Assembly (NCBI GenBank): GCA_905250125.1
Contig: CAJNOL010000582.1
Coordinates: forward strand, 57,331 to 121,330
Length of the DNA: 64,000 nucleotides
Origin: Rotaria sordida
Lineage: Eukaryota; Rotifera; Eurotatoria; Philodinida; Philodinidae
Direction of reading: 5' to 3'
The notes beneath the pieces are model-generated. The model was given only the letters and a program-made list of their open reading frames with translations. It was not told the DNA's origin and did no database searches. The position numbers were made by a program, and so were the translations under genes. Shown piece by piece: positions 48,292-60,648 of the stretch (positions are counted from its first letter, which is position 1; each line of letters starts with the position of its first letter).

Positions 48292-50028
48292 ATGAACACG
48301 AACCGTATAGAATATATGAGATATAATAATGATTTAAATATGGATTTTAAATCACGTCGATCAGTAGTCTATGGTAGAAATTGTATTGTATCATCGTCTC
48401 AACCATTGGCAAGTCAATGTGGTTTGGAAATCTTACGTAAAGGTGGTAATGCAGCTGATGCAGCTGTTGCAACAGCAGCTGCTCTTAATGTAACTGAACC
48501 ATGTTCATGTGGTATTGGTGGTGATTGTTTTGTTTTATATTATGATAATAAAAGAAAAAAAGTGTTAGGTTTAAATGGAAGTGGTCGAGCTCCAAAAAAT
48601 TTAACATATGAAAAAATTCGAGAAATGGGAATAAAAGGAAAAAATATTCCATATGATAATATTAATTCAATTACTGTTCCAGGTGCTGTTGATGCTTTTA
48701 TTGAAACAATTAAATTATTTGGTTCGGGAAATTTATCATTAAATGAAATTCTTAATCCTGCTATTCGTTTAGCTGAAGATGGATATCCTGTTTCAGAAAT
48801 AACTGCTTTTAGTTGGGCATCATCAGAATATTTACTTAAACAAGCATCAAATAATGGAAATGATATGCTTAAAAATGGACGAGCACCTAAACCTGGTGAA
48901 ATAATGAAAATGCCTAAACTTGCTAAAACATTAAGAGAAATAGGTGAAAAAGGTCGAGATGGATTTTATAAAGGTTATATTGCAGAATCTATTGTAGAAT
49001 TAATTAAAAGTAAAGGTGGTTTAATGACAATTGAAGATTTATCTTCACATCGATCAACAATTGTTGAACCAATAAGTATATCATATTGTTTAAATGATAA
49101 ACAATCAATTAGAATATGGGAATGTCCTCCAAATGGTCAAGGTATTGTTGCTCTTATGGCTATTGGAATATTAGAACAAATGCAAAAAGATAAAAAAATT
49201 CCTTCATTAGAAAATTTTCAACATAACTCAGCTGAATATCTTCATGCTCTTATTGAATCCCTTCGTTTAGCTTTTTCTGATGGATCTTATTATATTTCTG
49301 ATCCAGATATTGAAGATATACCTTTAAATGAATTATTATCATCAAATTATTTATCTAAACGTGCTCAAGATTTTAATCCAAATTCTGTTAATAAATATAT
49401 AAAACATGGAAAACCAGTTAATTCATCTGATACTGTTTATTTTGCTGTTACAGATAATCAAGGAAATGCTTGTTCATTTATTTTTTCAAATTATACTGGT
49501 TTTGGTACTGGAGCTATTCCAAATAATTGTGGATTTACATTACAAAATCGTGGATCAAATTTTATATTAGAAGAAAATCATCGAAATTGTATAAAAGGTG
49601 GTAAACGACCATATCATACAATTATTCCATCAATGATAACTTATCAGAATGGAGATTTATTAGGATGTTATGGTGTTATGGGAGGATTTATGCAACCACA
49701 AGGTCATTTACAAGTACTTATGAATATGTTACATTTTAATATGAATGTTCAAGCTGCACTTGATGCTCCAAGATTTTGTATTGGTCCCTATATTCCTAAT
49801 GGTAGAGATGATTATGTTGAAAGTGAAGTATTTATAGAAGATGGAATTTCTGAACAAGTTTTAGAAAAACTTAAATCATTGGGCCATCATGTTAAATTGA
49901 TAAAAGGAGCTGATCGATCAATATTTGGTCGTGGTCAAATCATTCTTAAATTATCTAACGATGATAATCAATTAGTTTGGGCAGCAGCTTCTGATCCAAG
50001 ATCAGACGGATATCCTATTGGATATTAA
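48292..50028 (+). CDS. Gamma-glutamyltransferase / glutathione hydrolase, YwrD-like
   Basis: Single-exon, 578-codon gene, intact. Gamma-glutamyltransferases cleave or transfer the gamma-glutamyl group of glutathione; they are made as a precursor that self-cleaves before a Thr nucleophile. Here Thr381 in NSSDTVYFAVTD is that residue. Other conserved blocks: SSQPLASQCGLEILRKGGNA at about 35-55, CGIGGDCFVLYY, GSGRAPKNL, ECPPNGQG, NYTGFGTG, GGKRPYHTIIPSM, GVMGGFMQPQGH and a final ASDPRSDGYPIGY. These details match the YwrD branch known in bacteria, fungi and some invertebrates rather than the vertebrate GGT1 branch. No signal peptide or N-terminal membrane anchor is visible, so it may be cytosolic. 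No introns, yet codon use is fully host-like. Length is normal for the family (about 525-580). Confidence 0.95.
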   Translation: MNTNRIEYMRYNNDLNMDFKSRRSVVYGRNCIVSSSQPLASQCGLEILRKGGNAADAAVATAAALNVTEPCSCGIGGDCFVLYYDNKRKKVLGLNGSGRAPKNLTYEKIREMGIKGKNIPYDNINSITVPGAVDAFIETIKLFGSGNLSLNEILNPAIRLAEDGYPVSEITAFSWASSEYLLKQASNNGNDMLKNGRAPKPGEIMKMPKLAKTLREIGEKGRDGFYKGYIAESIVELIKSKGGLMTIEDLSSHRSTIVEPISISYCLNDKQSIRIWECPPNGQGIVALMAIGILEQMQKDKKIPSLENFQHNSAEYLHALIESLRLAFSDGSYYISDPDIEDIPLNELLSSNYLSKRAQDFNPNSVNKYIKHGKPVNSSDTVYFAVTDNQGNACSFIFSNYTGFGTGAIPNNCGFTLQNRGSNFILEENHRNCIKGGKRPYHTIIPSMITYQNGDLLGCYGVMGGFMQPQGHLQVLMNMLHFNMNVQAALDAPRFCIGPYIPNGRDDYVESEVFIEDGISEQVLEKLKSLGHHVKLIKGADRSIFGRGQIILKLSNDDNQLVWAAASDPRSDGYPIGY

Positions 50029-53000
50029 ATACTTTTTTTTGTCATTCAATTAATTCTTTGAAATATTTTTTCTAAATCATTTTAATTAAAACTTATTGAT
50101 TAATAAAATGTTTAACATAATTAGATAAAAAAATCAAAATTGAATTTCTTTTATTGATATTATATGAAAACGTTCGAAAAGAAGAATTTTAATAAAAAAA
50201 AAAACGAATAAATGATTTATCATTTAAATCAATTGAGAATATAATTGAACAAGATCAACTAGATTTATTTTAATATAATCAAATAACGAGTTTATCCAAT
50301 TTATTTTAACTTAAATCTTTATCTTAGACATTGATTAGCTCATATTGATAGAAGACTTTTTTTTTATTTAAATATCTCGAATACCATTTAAGACAACACA
50401 AGTCTTTTTCGAATTTATTACAAATCATATTCAACTAATTGATCAAGTTTAAATATTATCTATTTTACTTTGGTCAACCACATTACTTATATAACAATGA
50501 CAACAAATTAATAATCCAACAAATGTCATCAACATCAACGATATACAAAAAAGAAAAAAGAAAAAAGTTTACTGATTATAAAAAAATCTAATTAGATTGA
50601 GTCAACTTGTACTTCAGAATAGCGAACCTTTATTTTTTTTTCCTCGTTGTTGAAGAAACATGCTTCTCTTCATCAGTTTTTCTTAGAGATTTTCACTTTA
50701 TGTAATTATTTAATAATTAACAACGAGCAAAATGATCTCAATGTTAACTTCAAAATGTTTTAATGTTCGAGTCTAAAAGTAGAAAAGGTTATTTTATTTC
50801 GAACTAATTTATCATCTATAAAAGAGAATATAAAAGAGTGAATAGACCATAATAGATCTTAAAATCTAAACCGATTGACTGACCAGTGAGCGACATCTCA
50901 GAAAAATAGATCAGACATTATTGAAAATGTTTTAGATTGATGATCAATTTTTGGTGAAGTTTTTGCCTGGTTTATTGTTCTTACGTTGTCTACTATAGTT
51001 TTCTTTCGTTTTTTCTTTGAAAATTTAACGAAATCTTGAAGATTTCGGGAACAAAAGCAGAAAAAATTTTCAGTTGCCAATGAAAACATGAAGTTCAATC
51101 TGAAAATTGTAGAAGTCAATTATTTGAAAGTTATGAATAATGATTAAAAAGAAGTTTTAGTTCTATTCTAAGAATATTTATCTTTGAGAGGAGTATGGAA
51201 ATGTTTGTTTTGTGATGAAATATGGGTAAGGAGAGATAAAAAACGTTTATTTGGATAATCTTCAGTGATATAACTCTTTTTAAAATGACATCATTCTAGA
51301 GAAACATATGAAAATAGTCATTGAAATAAATTGTTTATATAAAATTTAAAAAAAATTTTATCATGTTAGAAGAATGTTAAATATCCTATTCGATGAAAAT
51401 ATATTGATAAACAAAATTTAAATAAAATAAATAATAGAATTTATTTCATAGACTATTTAATAATTAAAGACTGACTTTAGTTATAGATTGGTATAAAGAT
51501 TAGAAAATTATCTTAAATAAAACAAGATTATTATTAAATTAAGTTAAATTATCTTGATTAATTAAATCTATATGAAAACATTTATATCGAATATATTCAA
51601 CCATTTTTTTTAATCATTGTTAAAAATAATTTTTTATTATAAATAAGATAAATTGATAAATGATAAAGTAAACAATTGAAAATTATTCACGAATAAATAA
51701 TTAAAATAAATAAAATTCTCTTTTAACAAATTATTCAATTTATGTTTTACTTTATGATAAAACAAATTATTTTTACAATCTTATTTTATTTTATATTGGC
51801 AAATTCATTTTTAGATATGTTTTATCTAATATATATATATATAAGAATAAAAAACGTTTATTTCCACTTAAAAACTGATAAAAAATTGTTTTAATAAATC
51901 GAACTATTATTATTGAATATCTAATTTTAAAAAAAACTGATAGTCGATTAGAATAAAAAAAGGAAAATAATTAAAATCGAGTTTTATTTTCTTGATTTAT
52001 GATTGAGAAAATCTAAGTCAGTCAATAATGAATGTTGATATTCTATCTCGTGAAAATCTCGAATCTTTTATATTTGTTTTTATCAATCCAGAGAAACTTC
52101 TAGTCAACACTTTTATTATTTTTATTTAATTTATTAGTCAATTATTATTATTTTCATGGTAAAATAAAGAGAAAAACCTTTTTTTTTGTTTCTCTTATCT
52201 GTCGAAATAAGGTTATCAAAAGTTAAAGATTGAATATTATCTTTATATATCTATAATTATTGAATAAATGATTATCTTATTTGAATTCGAATGATTTCTA
52301 TATGTGTTTATAATAATTGTTGAATAATTGATGATTTATTTCAATTAAATATGAATAAATAAAATATTTAATTAAAATAAATCTCAATATAATGATTATA
52401 AAATAAAAGATAAATCAATATGAATATAATTGACATTGATTTAGTTATTTTATTTGGAAAAAAAATAATATTTTATTCATTTATCATATTAGATTTATTT
52501 TCTATCGTTTTATAATCAATTGAAAATCTTTCGAAGATATTATCATAAAAAACAAAAAAAAACCGAAAAATATTGATAAATAAAGATTCGAGAAAATAGA
52601 TTATAGAAAAAAAAGCATTATATTATATTAAAATAAATCTTATTTCTCATCTATATCAATATCGAAAGATTTTTTAATTAAAAAAAAACCAAAAAAAAAG
52701 TTTTATTGATGTTGATTCTTTAACGTATAATATATTCCAATTAAAAAAAACAATTTATCTTTTATATTTATTGTTTGACTATTTATTTAAATGAAATATA
52801 TCCTTATACGAATGTCTACACTCAATAAAAACCTCTTGACAAGTTATTGCTTTGAAATTGGAATGAGAATTTCTCTTAATAGGTAACTAATTATCATATA
52901 TCGACTTTCCATTTGTTCACATTGATAAGTCAATTTATTGATAGTTTTATATATATTAGAATGAAATACTCGAATTCGAAAAACTACGTTGAAGTTCTTG

Positions 53001-53573
53001 TCGATTACCCCACTCTCAAAGTAACCTTTGATCTAGCTCAAGCTAACTAGATTGACAAGAGATCCATTTTATGATCAGTTTGCTTATTTTTAGCTGATAA
53101 AAAATTCTCTTTGATCGTTGATTTGAATTTTTTCTTAATAATTTTCAATTGTTAAAATTGATAAAAAATGTCAAATGGGGTGGAGTCAATCGTTTTTTAT
53201 CTTGATTGATCAATTGTTGGTCTTATTATTTAATTTAAATTATCCTTTTCAATATAAAAATCATACGACTCATATTCGATTTGAGACAACAAGAAAAACT
53301 GGTTGATTTTGGTTAAAGATAAATATTCTTCAAAAAAATCCTATTGACAATATTATCGTAAAAAGGATTTATCGATTTTAGTCAGATATCGATGTTTTTT
53401 TTTCTTCGAAAATCGACATCCGGACTTCGTATCAATATCATATTTGAGTCAAAGTTGAATATAATATAGTGATTAGTTTTCTTCAAATAATTCAAGATCG
53501 TCAAAAAAGAAAAACAGATATGGAGAAAGTTTTTTTTTTGAAAACTTTAACAGATGAATTGATTAGTTGAACT
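50029..53573. other. Long AT-rich gene-free stretch
   Basis: 3.5 kb with no convincing exon; open frames here are low-complexity. Nothing else recognised. Confidence 0.45.
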
Positions 53574-53803
53574 AAATTAAAGAGGGTTGGCCAGACTGGG
53601 AGTTTTCGGGGTTGTGACAACCTTCCAATATTTACGAAAATTTCTGTTTTTTTGAAAACGCACCACTTTCTAGAAGAAGACTCAGTCAGTATAGACACCA
53701 TTTATGTCGAAAAATTCTATTTACATTCCACCCCACAAAAAATTTCGATAGCCGACTTCGAATCTCCCAAAGTTTCAATAATCAGGCCAGCCCTGAAGTT
53801 AAA
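53574..53803. mobile_element. hAT-type MITE with 8-bp target-site duplication
   Basis: Ends GAGGGTTGGCC (53582) and, inverted, CAGGGCTGGCC (53795) resemble hAT termini (CAGGG-TGGCC). Outside are aaattaaa (53574-53581) and aagttaaa (53796-53803), an 8-bp duplication with one change; hAT elements duplicate eight bases. The 214-bp element is richer in G+C than its flanks and cannot code for a transposase. Confidence 0.75.
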
Positions 53804-54275
53804 CATCTATTGAAAGGATAAAAAGAAGTTTTTTCTAGTTTGAATATTGTCAAGGTAAAATTGATCTATTGAAAACTAAAAAGAAATAATTATCTTGTTT
53901 AATAATTAATTATTGAAATTTGTTTGTTAAAGTGGCATTGATTAAGTTGATGATTATAATATTTATTCTTGAAATGATATTAAAAGAGAATATTTTTGAA
54001 AAAGATATTTTTTTGTCTAAATAAATAATCAATTTAAATAGAAGAAAGAAAAAAACACGAAAGAATTTCGATGATAAATGGTTAAATGTTTGCTGTTCTT
54101 TTGCAAATAATGCGTCAAGTTTATTCGTTATCTTTCAATAAATAAATGTAAAGAGTTGAAAAAACTTCTGATAAAATACTCGTAAAAACATACTTTGTTG
54201 AAAAGAATATTAAATCGAAAAGTTCTTTTGTTCGAAATAAAAATCGACCGAAATAGAAAATCATCAAGAATAAAT
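53804..54275. other. AT-rich upstream region of an unknown gene
   Basis: No separate feature recognised before the ATG at 54276. Confidence 0.35.
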
Positions 54276-55754
54276 ATGAATTCTAATCGGTAATTTATTA
54301 TTTTATTATTATTAATAAGATAAATATTCTTTTACTTAAATATATATAGATTAGATGTTGCCAAACATAAAAGGAGAATATCTTCAAAAAATATTGAAAA
54401 AGAAGAAAAATTGTTAAATAATTCGAATGAAATTGAAGATATGAATATAAAACAAGTTGATCTTCAAAATCGAACTGCTGTTGTTGAACAATGGCTTGAA
54501 GGTCATCAACATGATAAACATGTACAATTTTCAAAAAATTTAACTTCTTTTAATCAAACAAATGAAACAAAACAAGAACGTTCATATTCTTTTAATAATC
54601 AATCTAATGAAAAATTATATTCTATTGATGAAAATAATCAACAATTAAATATTTCAACTGAAAAATCCATAATAAAATCAAATGATTTATCAAATATTGT
54701 TTATAATCGTCAATCGTTAATAACAGATTCTAGACTTTATCGTTCAACAAATAATGATGCGCTATCTCAGTCAACATTCCGATCACCATCACCATTAACA
54801 CGTTCACGTCAATCTTCATTTTCATCAAATCCTCCTATTGAACGTGATCGGACTTCTTCAATTCTATCATCTATTGAATCAGTACCTTCTTTCAACTTAT
54901 CATCCAATAATAAAGATCGATTATGTTCACTTGAAATAAATAGTTCATTATCAGAAATTGATCGAAAAAAACTCGATGATATTCGTCAATTAGTTCCTGA
55001 TGAATTTGAAAATATAGTTCCAAAATTAATAACATTAGGTGTTATTATAATACCTAAAAAATTTTTTGAAATTAATTGTGAAGATATGTCTGGAAAGGAT
55101 TTAATTGAACGTCATAGATTAATATCATTAATTAAAAAAGATGAAGATAATATAAAACATAAAGAATATCTTGAAAATTTCTATGGATCAATATCATATG
55201 ATGATAAAATTTATCAAAAAACTAATATGTTAAGAGAAACTCTTTCGTATAATGGTAAATTAGCATTACTTTTAGCTTATAAAGATGAAATTGAACGTGA
55301 ATTAAATAAAAAAATTCCACAATGGAAATTAATTCCAATTGATAATAATCGAACAAATTTATCTGAATATTCTTATTCAACAAATCGATCATCTATTATT
55401 TCAAATCCATATAAAACAAGAAAAAAATCAACTATAATTAGTTCATCTTCAATAAAAACAACTAAAGATTTATCATTAAATAATAATCAAAATTATTTAT
55501 TAACTCTTTCATTACCTGATCATATTGATAATCAATGGTTAAATAAATCTGTAGCTCATTCAATTGAACAAGCTATGATTTTATTAGACAGACTAAGATT
55601 ATTATCTTCAAATAATTTAACAAATATATCATACGATTATTCAGTTGTTCAACAAAATATTTATGATAATAATCAAATTCAATTTGTTAAACAATTTAAA
55701 CGGTGGTTATTACTATGTTCGATTCTTTATATAGAACACAATTCACCTATTTAA
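54276..55754 (+). CDS. Unknown 472-residue protein, two exons
   Basis: A 14-bp first exon (54276-54289, MNSN plus two bases) joins across a 60-bp GT-AG intron to 54350-55754; the phase-2 junction restores Arg and keeps the frame, giving 472 codons plus stop. Residues 1-60 are charged and basic (LDVAKHKRR, TAVVEQWLEGHQHDKHVQFS). A Ser-rich, disordered part follows (RSPSPLTRSRQSSFSSNPP), then from about residue 225 a helical globular part beginning DRKKLDDIRQLVPDEFENIV, with IPQWKLIPIDNN, and a second disordered stretch. The end (VKQFKRWLLLCSILYIE) is helical. No enzyme motif, membrane span or signal peptide. The SPSPxTRSR segment looks like a phosphorylation target, possibly a cytoskeletal or signalling adaptor. 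I do not recognise the family. Confidence 0.75.
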
Positions 55755-57849
55755 ACTTTTCTTTTTTTAAATCTCATATTAATAATCAACTTTTTTTATA
55801 AAAAAAAAGAAAAGAATTTTTCGGTTTGTTTTTTTTTAAAGTTCGAGATTGATTTATTTTAATGAAAATAAATATTAATATTAAAAAATTCGAAAGGCAT
55901 AAAATATAATATGTTAATAGTTATCATTAAATAAAATTCCTATGTCAATATTCTATTTATTGTTTCAATTTCAATATTATTCTATATAGAAAAGGATTAT
56001 CGAAATAACTAAAGATAATATTCAATATTAGTAAACATATATAACTAGATAATCAATAAAATCATCTCATTTTTCAACATTTTTTTTTTTTATTTAACAA
56101 ATGAATAAAGAGAGAGTTTAATCATAAATAATTCTCTAAAATAGAATATTGAAGATTTTGTTTTTTTCGAATAACCTTTCAAACTGATTGATACCTTATT
56201 CAATTAAATTATTCTGCGAGTCAACATTTTTCGACTTTTTTTTTTTCGTTTGAATATTCATCTTTTATAGTTATCGATGAGGAAAATTTTCACATTTTTT
56301 TTTCTTAAATATTTATTTATTTTTCTAGTCTAAACTTATTTTCTTCTTGATAAAAGTTAAAATAAATCTTAGTAAATATAGATGATAAATAAATAAATAA
56401 TTATATAAAACAAGTCACAATAAAATAACTTAGAAAATAAAATAAATATTTTTTATTTAAATATAAGAACAAACTCTTTCAAACTTTTTTCATATTCAAT
56501 AAGATTTATTTTAATAATTGATTATAATTAAATTAAGATTTCATTAAATGGTCGTAATTCTTGAAATCGATAAGAATAAAAATTATCTTTTTTCTCTCTT
56601 CATTATACGTTTGACTTTGTTCAATAAATATATTTATTTGTTCTCGATTATTGTATTCAAATAAATATGTACTCACACTCTTTATCATCATCAATTTGAA
56701 TAAAAAAACTCTTGTTAGCGCAGCTCCTCACGATCTCAAATCTAGAATTGATATATATCCTTAAATCTTTATATTCTAACAGATCATATCTAAACTGGAA
56801 AATTTCGTGTGTACTCTAGCTCTTTTTATTGATAATCAATGACAAGAACGAGACTTTATTATTTATTTCAATAATTAAAACAGAAAACTTTTTTTTGTTT
56901 GAGAGTGCCCTATTTTTATTTAGCATTGTTCCTATTCGCTCATTATCTTTCATTTTTTTAAATTCGTTTTTCGTAATTCAACATTCTTATTATTATAATA
57001 ATTGAATTAATCGGCAAATGAATCTGCTTTACATATCCATTATATCTACAGAAGATTTTACGCGCTATTATATATATTAATCAGCTGACAAACAATCATC
57101 TTGATTACCTTTAAAAATTATAACTTGATCAATTTTTCAAAAAAAAAAACTAGAAAGTCTGATGCCTCTTATTCGTAACTGCTAAGGTCTCTAATGGGAG
57201 TATCTATAATGGAGGGGTATCTGTAATGGGAGCCTACGTTACTATGTGTCTGTAAGGGGAGGGGAGAGCAGCAAAAACTTCAGCTTAAAACTTCCATTCA
57301 CTAATTTTCTTCGAAAATCTATGTGAGTTCTACAAAGATTATCATAAAAGATTTTTTGAAAAAAAAATTTGTTTATTTGATAAAATAAATAACTCTGAAA
57401 AAAGTATTCTGTATGTGGATGTGGTTGAATCTTATCCTGATTAATATCAATATTCATAGGCAGAGCCATAGTCACTCTATTAATAAAGATTATCTCCTAG
57501 GTTGATGGATGTGCGTGTGCAGATGGCTGTTAGTATGAATCTGAGAGGCACCATCGCTATAGGAGAAGTTTCCCCTATTTGATGATTAATTTCTTGTATA
57601 ATTGATTCTATAAATGTAGATATACGAAAAAAAAGGTTCTAAAATAGTAATTTAAATATAAAATAGTATAATAGATAAGTTGTGTTTTTTTGAGTGTCTA
57701 CATATAAGTGAATAATGAGAGTTTGAATATCTGAAAGAATGTTTGATTTAGTAAAATCGAGTTTGAATGTTGAGAAGAATTTTGAAAAGTGAATTGAAAA
57801 TAAAAAGTAGGATGAAATGTGTTGTGAAATGGATTCCATTTCGATTGTT
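55755..57849. other. Gene-free stretch with a short G-rich repeat
   Basis: Mostly AT-rich. At about 57190-57270 the motif taatggga recurs (tctaatgggag, gtaatgggag, gtaaggggag), possibly an old repeat. No exon recognised. Confidence 0.35.
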
Positions 57850-58545
57850 TCCTATTCGTGATAAAATAAATTCTAAAGGACGGGAGACGCTTTCTCCACA
57901 AAATGGTCCTAAATAAAAATCACTTCTAAAAACCTTCTCATCTTCATTCTTGAAGTTCCTCTTGCGATTCTAAACTGCTTTTGACTCGTTCAGACCATGT
58001 ACTCACAGTATTTTCAACCATATCTCATCAGCTGTCTACCACGTTTCACAGTAAAAATATCCTTACGTAATTCATTGATCTGATACGGAAAAGTAGAATT
58101 TCTCCACTGTTGCTTAACACCTAAATTTGGATTGATGTCTTCCGAAAAATGCCGATGGAAGAAGACATATGTTTTGTGACGTTATTTCTAGTTGGTTTGT
58201 CAATATTAACTTTAAGAAAATTGGATGATTTTCTAAGATTATCTTTAAATTGATTTAATTGTTCTTGAAAAATTTTTTTACTTGGATTCATTTGGTCTCT
58301 CAATACGAAAAGCAACTTGGGTTTCATTGGAAATGATTGCATTTGTATTTTTGCGTATAACGACATACCGATTAAGCTTTCCAAGTTAGAACTGATCTCA
58401 CCTTTATGATTTATAATAACAAGATGTGATGATAGAATAGCCATGGCAATTATTTGATTATCTAAGATGGTGCCACTTCCTTCCAAGGACATTAAACCTT
58501 CGGTGTCCAATATCACTATTGTTAAATTTTTGTAATATTCAATCC
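57850..58545 (-). pseudogene. VLIG-type large GTPase fragment, frameshifted
   Basis: The minus strand after an acceptor (tctttag, 58546) reads GIEYYKNLTIVILDTEGLMS, then NQIIAMAILSSHLVIINHKG, then KPKLLFVLRDQMNPSKK. DTEGL is the G3-like motif, and the whole resembles the G domain of very large inducible GTPases (GVIN/URGCP group); LRDQ stands at the G4 position. At about 58145 the frame shifts; the next frames continue the homologous order with KQQWRNSTFPYQINELRKD and later WSERVKSSLESQEELQ, separated by stops. The P-loop half, expected upstream, is missing. In animals these proteins are linked to cell-autonomous defence. The piece is a relic or a badly broken gene truncated by nearby transposon activity. 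Confidence 0.65.
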
Positions 58546-59319
58546 CTAAAGATACAGATACAAAAGTAAATTAATATTAACACTAGTTAAAACAGTCGAA
58601 CTGTAAAATAAGAACATAAGTTTTCACCATTTGTTTCACTTATCAGACACGTAATCCTACATTAAATGATTTAATGGGGAGTTTTGCTGCGACCAATTCG
58701 TTAAGGTGCTTCACTAGGAATATGTGGAGTATTCTGAAAACAGATTCCGACACCGTCTCTGTCGGAGTCACTAAAAAAAACTTATTCGGACTCAGGATTA
58801 CAGCACGCCCTCCAATAAAGCTTCACTTTTTCAGATAGCAACAACTTTATTCTTCGCATATTAACAAAACAAATAAAAGATACGAAACAGCTATTTTACA
58901 GAGTAATGAACCCTCACGAAAACATATTGAACAAGTCTTGATTACATTACAGACGAAGACACGAAGATTTGATAAAAGGGTGTAGGTGTGAGTGCTCGTG
59001 AAGAGCACCCACACCAACACATATCTACACTTACAGACACATTCACACCCTTGTTTTACCATTCTGGTGGATGCTAGGGAAAAAACAAAAAATTTAAAAT
59101 TCATTTATCTTTCAGTCATTTGTTTTTTACTGATAGATTTACCTAATTATTTCTTCATGTTTAAGAACTAAATTAAATTAGATGTCACTCGTTTGTAATT
59201 TAAAAGATTCAGTGTATCGGAGACAAGATCAGAAAGCAAAAGTTTTCAGAACTGCAGTCGGCTTTCGAAGTGTAAAATTTGACTCAATATATCTCTCTAT
59301 TCCACTTGTCTCACTACTT
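58546..59319. other. Mixed sequence between the GTPase relic and piggyBac
   Basis: Less AT-rich. A hairpin near 58985-59014 (gtgtgagtgctc pairing with gagcacccacac) and a short palindrome near 58748-58768 (ccgacaccgtctctgtcgg). The missing 3' end of the adjacent piggyBac element was sought here and not found. Confidence 0.4.
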
Positions 59320-60648
59320 TTAGACAAGAGTTGATAAATCCAGTAGATGGAACAAGAATTTCTTGTGCCACTTAACAGTTTTTCGTATGCATTCTACAAA
59401 ACTGATCTGCATATCAGTTTTGTCAACTAAGCCTATGTTTTTGTTGTAATGAACAATGCACTCTGGTTTTTCAATTACTTTTTGAGTCTTCCAATCACTT
59501 TTTCCTGTTTGTATCATTCTCGGCTTGTGGATTGTAGACAACATAATGACTTCTCGTTTGTCTTGCCACTTTAGAACCATTAGATTGTTAGTGTTGTTAT
59601 AGTCAAAATCACCTTTTGTCAATTTATCGAACTTAATTGAACCGAGGCGGTTTTTACGTACAGTTCCACATGCATCAGTCTTGCGTTCATGTAATTTTTC
59701 AAATAGACGAAGACTGGTATACCAGTTATCGACAAAAAGTGAATGTCCTTTGTTCAAATACGGTTTCATCAAAGTCATAACTATGGATCCTGATTTTCCC
59801 AAATTTTCATCCAGATCAAGGTCCGTAGAGGAACCAGTATATAAAATGAGATCCAACACCACTCCTGTTTGGCAATCGCAGATGACGAATATTTTTATGC
59901 CAAATCGATGACGTTTAGTTGGTATATACTGTTTGAACGCTAGACGACCCTTCCAAAGAATAAGTGATTCGTCTATACATAAATTTTTGTATGGGATAAC
60001 AAGTGATCTGAATTTTTTCCGTAGATCATTTATCACTGGTTGGATTTTATATAATCTGTCGTCGTCTACTTGATTTGGCTTATGGTTGAAATGTAAGTAC
60101 TTCAAGAGCATAAGAAACCTGTCTCTAGAAAATAGTTGTCCGAACATCGGTGTGATAATCATCGGATCTGTTGACCAGTAGTCGAGGATCTTATTCTTTC
60201 TGATTACAGACACGAGCATAACTGTAGCTAGAAAAGTGTACATTTCAGAGCGATTTGTCTGTGTCCACTTTGCTTGATCCGAAGCTGTTTTATGTGTCGT
60301 ATTGTTAGTAAAAATATCCTGATACTTGTTCGTTTCTTGGACAATCAAATCAATCATTTTTTCGTCAAACAATAATTCGAAGAAATCAAGAGGTGTATCA
60401 CTTTTCATAGCATGTATGTCCAATGAAACACCAGAATTTTGTTCGTCGAAATGGAAGAGATGCGGCTCGAAAGCGGTTTTGCTCTAGTTTCGATCAATAG
60501 ATTGTTTCTTCGGTGGTGCTGCTTCATCATCCGATTCATCACTATTTATATCTGATGAATTAACTTCATCAATTTCCATATCAGAATCAACTTCAGATTC
60601 GCTATCCATTTGAATTTCATGTGGATCATTAGTTGTACACGTTGCCAT
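59320..60648 (-). pseudogene. piggyBac transposase, one nonsense codon and truncated C-terminus
   Basis: The minus-strand frame starts at ATG 60648 with an acidic N-terminus (SESEVDSDMEIDEVNSSD), is stopped by TAG at 60486-60484, then stays open for 367+ codons to 59320. The DDE_Tnp_1_7 domain is complete in its catalytic acids: Asp in LCIDESLILWKGR, Asp in SLFVDNWYTS, and Asp in GLVDKTDM (positions 151, 232 and 334 of the open part). Also typical are PTKRHRFGIKIFVICD and DACGTVRKNRLG. The reading frame stops in HLLDLSTLV, before the cysteine-rich C-terminal domain that normally follows, so the protein would lack its DNA-end-binding finger. piggyBac enzymes excise and insert at TTAA without leaving scars. 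The 5' boundary TTAA is at 61056-61059. Confidence 0.9.

Noticed and set aside
50898-51119. 73-codon minus-strand frame downstream of the gamma-glutamyltransferase
   Set aside because: No host-like codon pattern, no splice context and no recognisable motif.
58847-59104. 85-codon Cys-rich minus-strand frame
   Set aside because: Its text is largely a hairpin and CA-rich repeat; the Cys pattern matches no family and there is no supporting structure.
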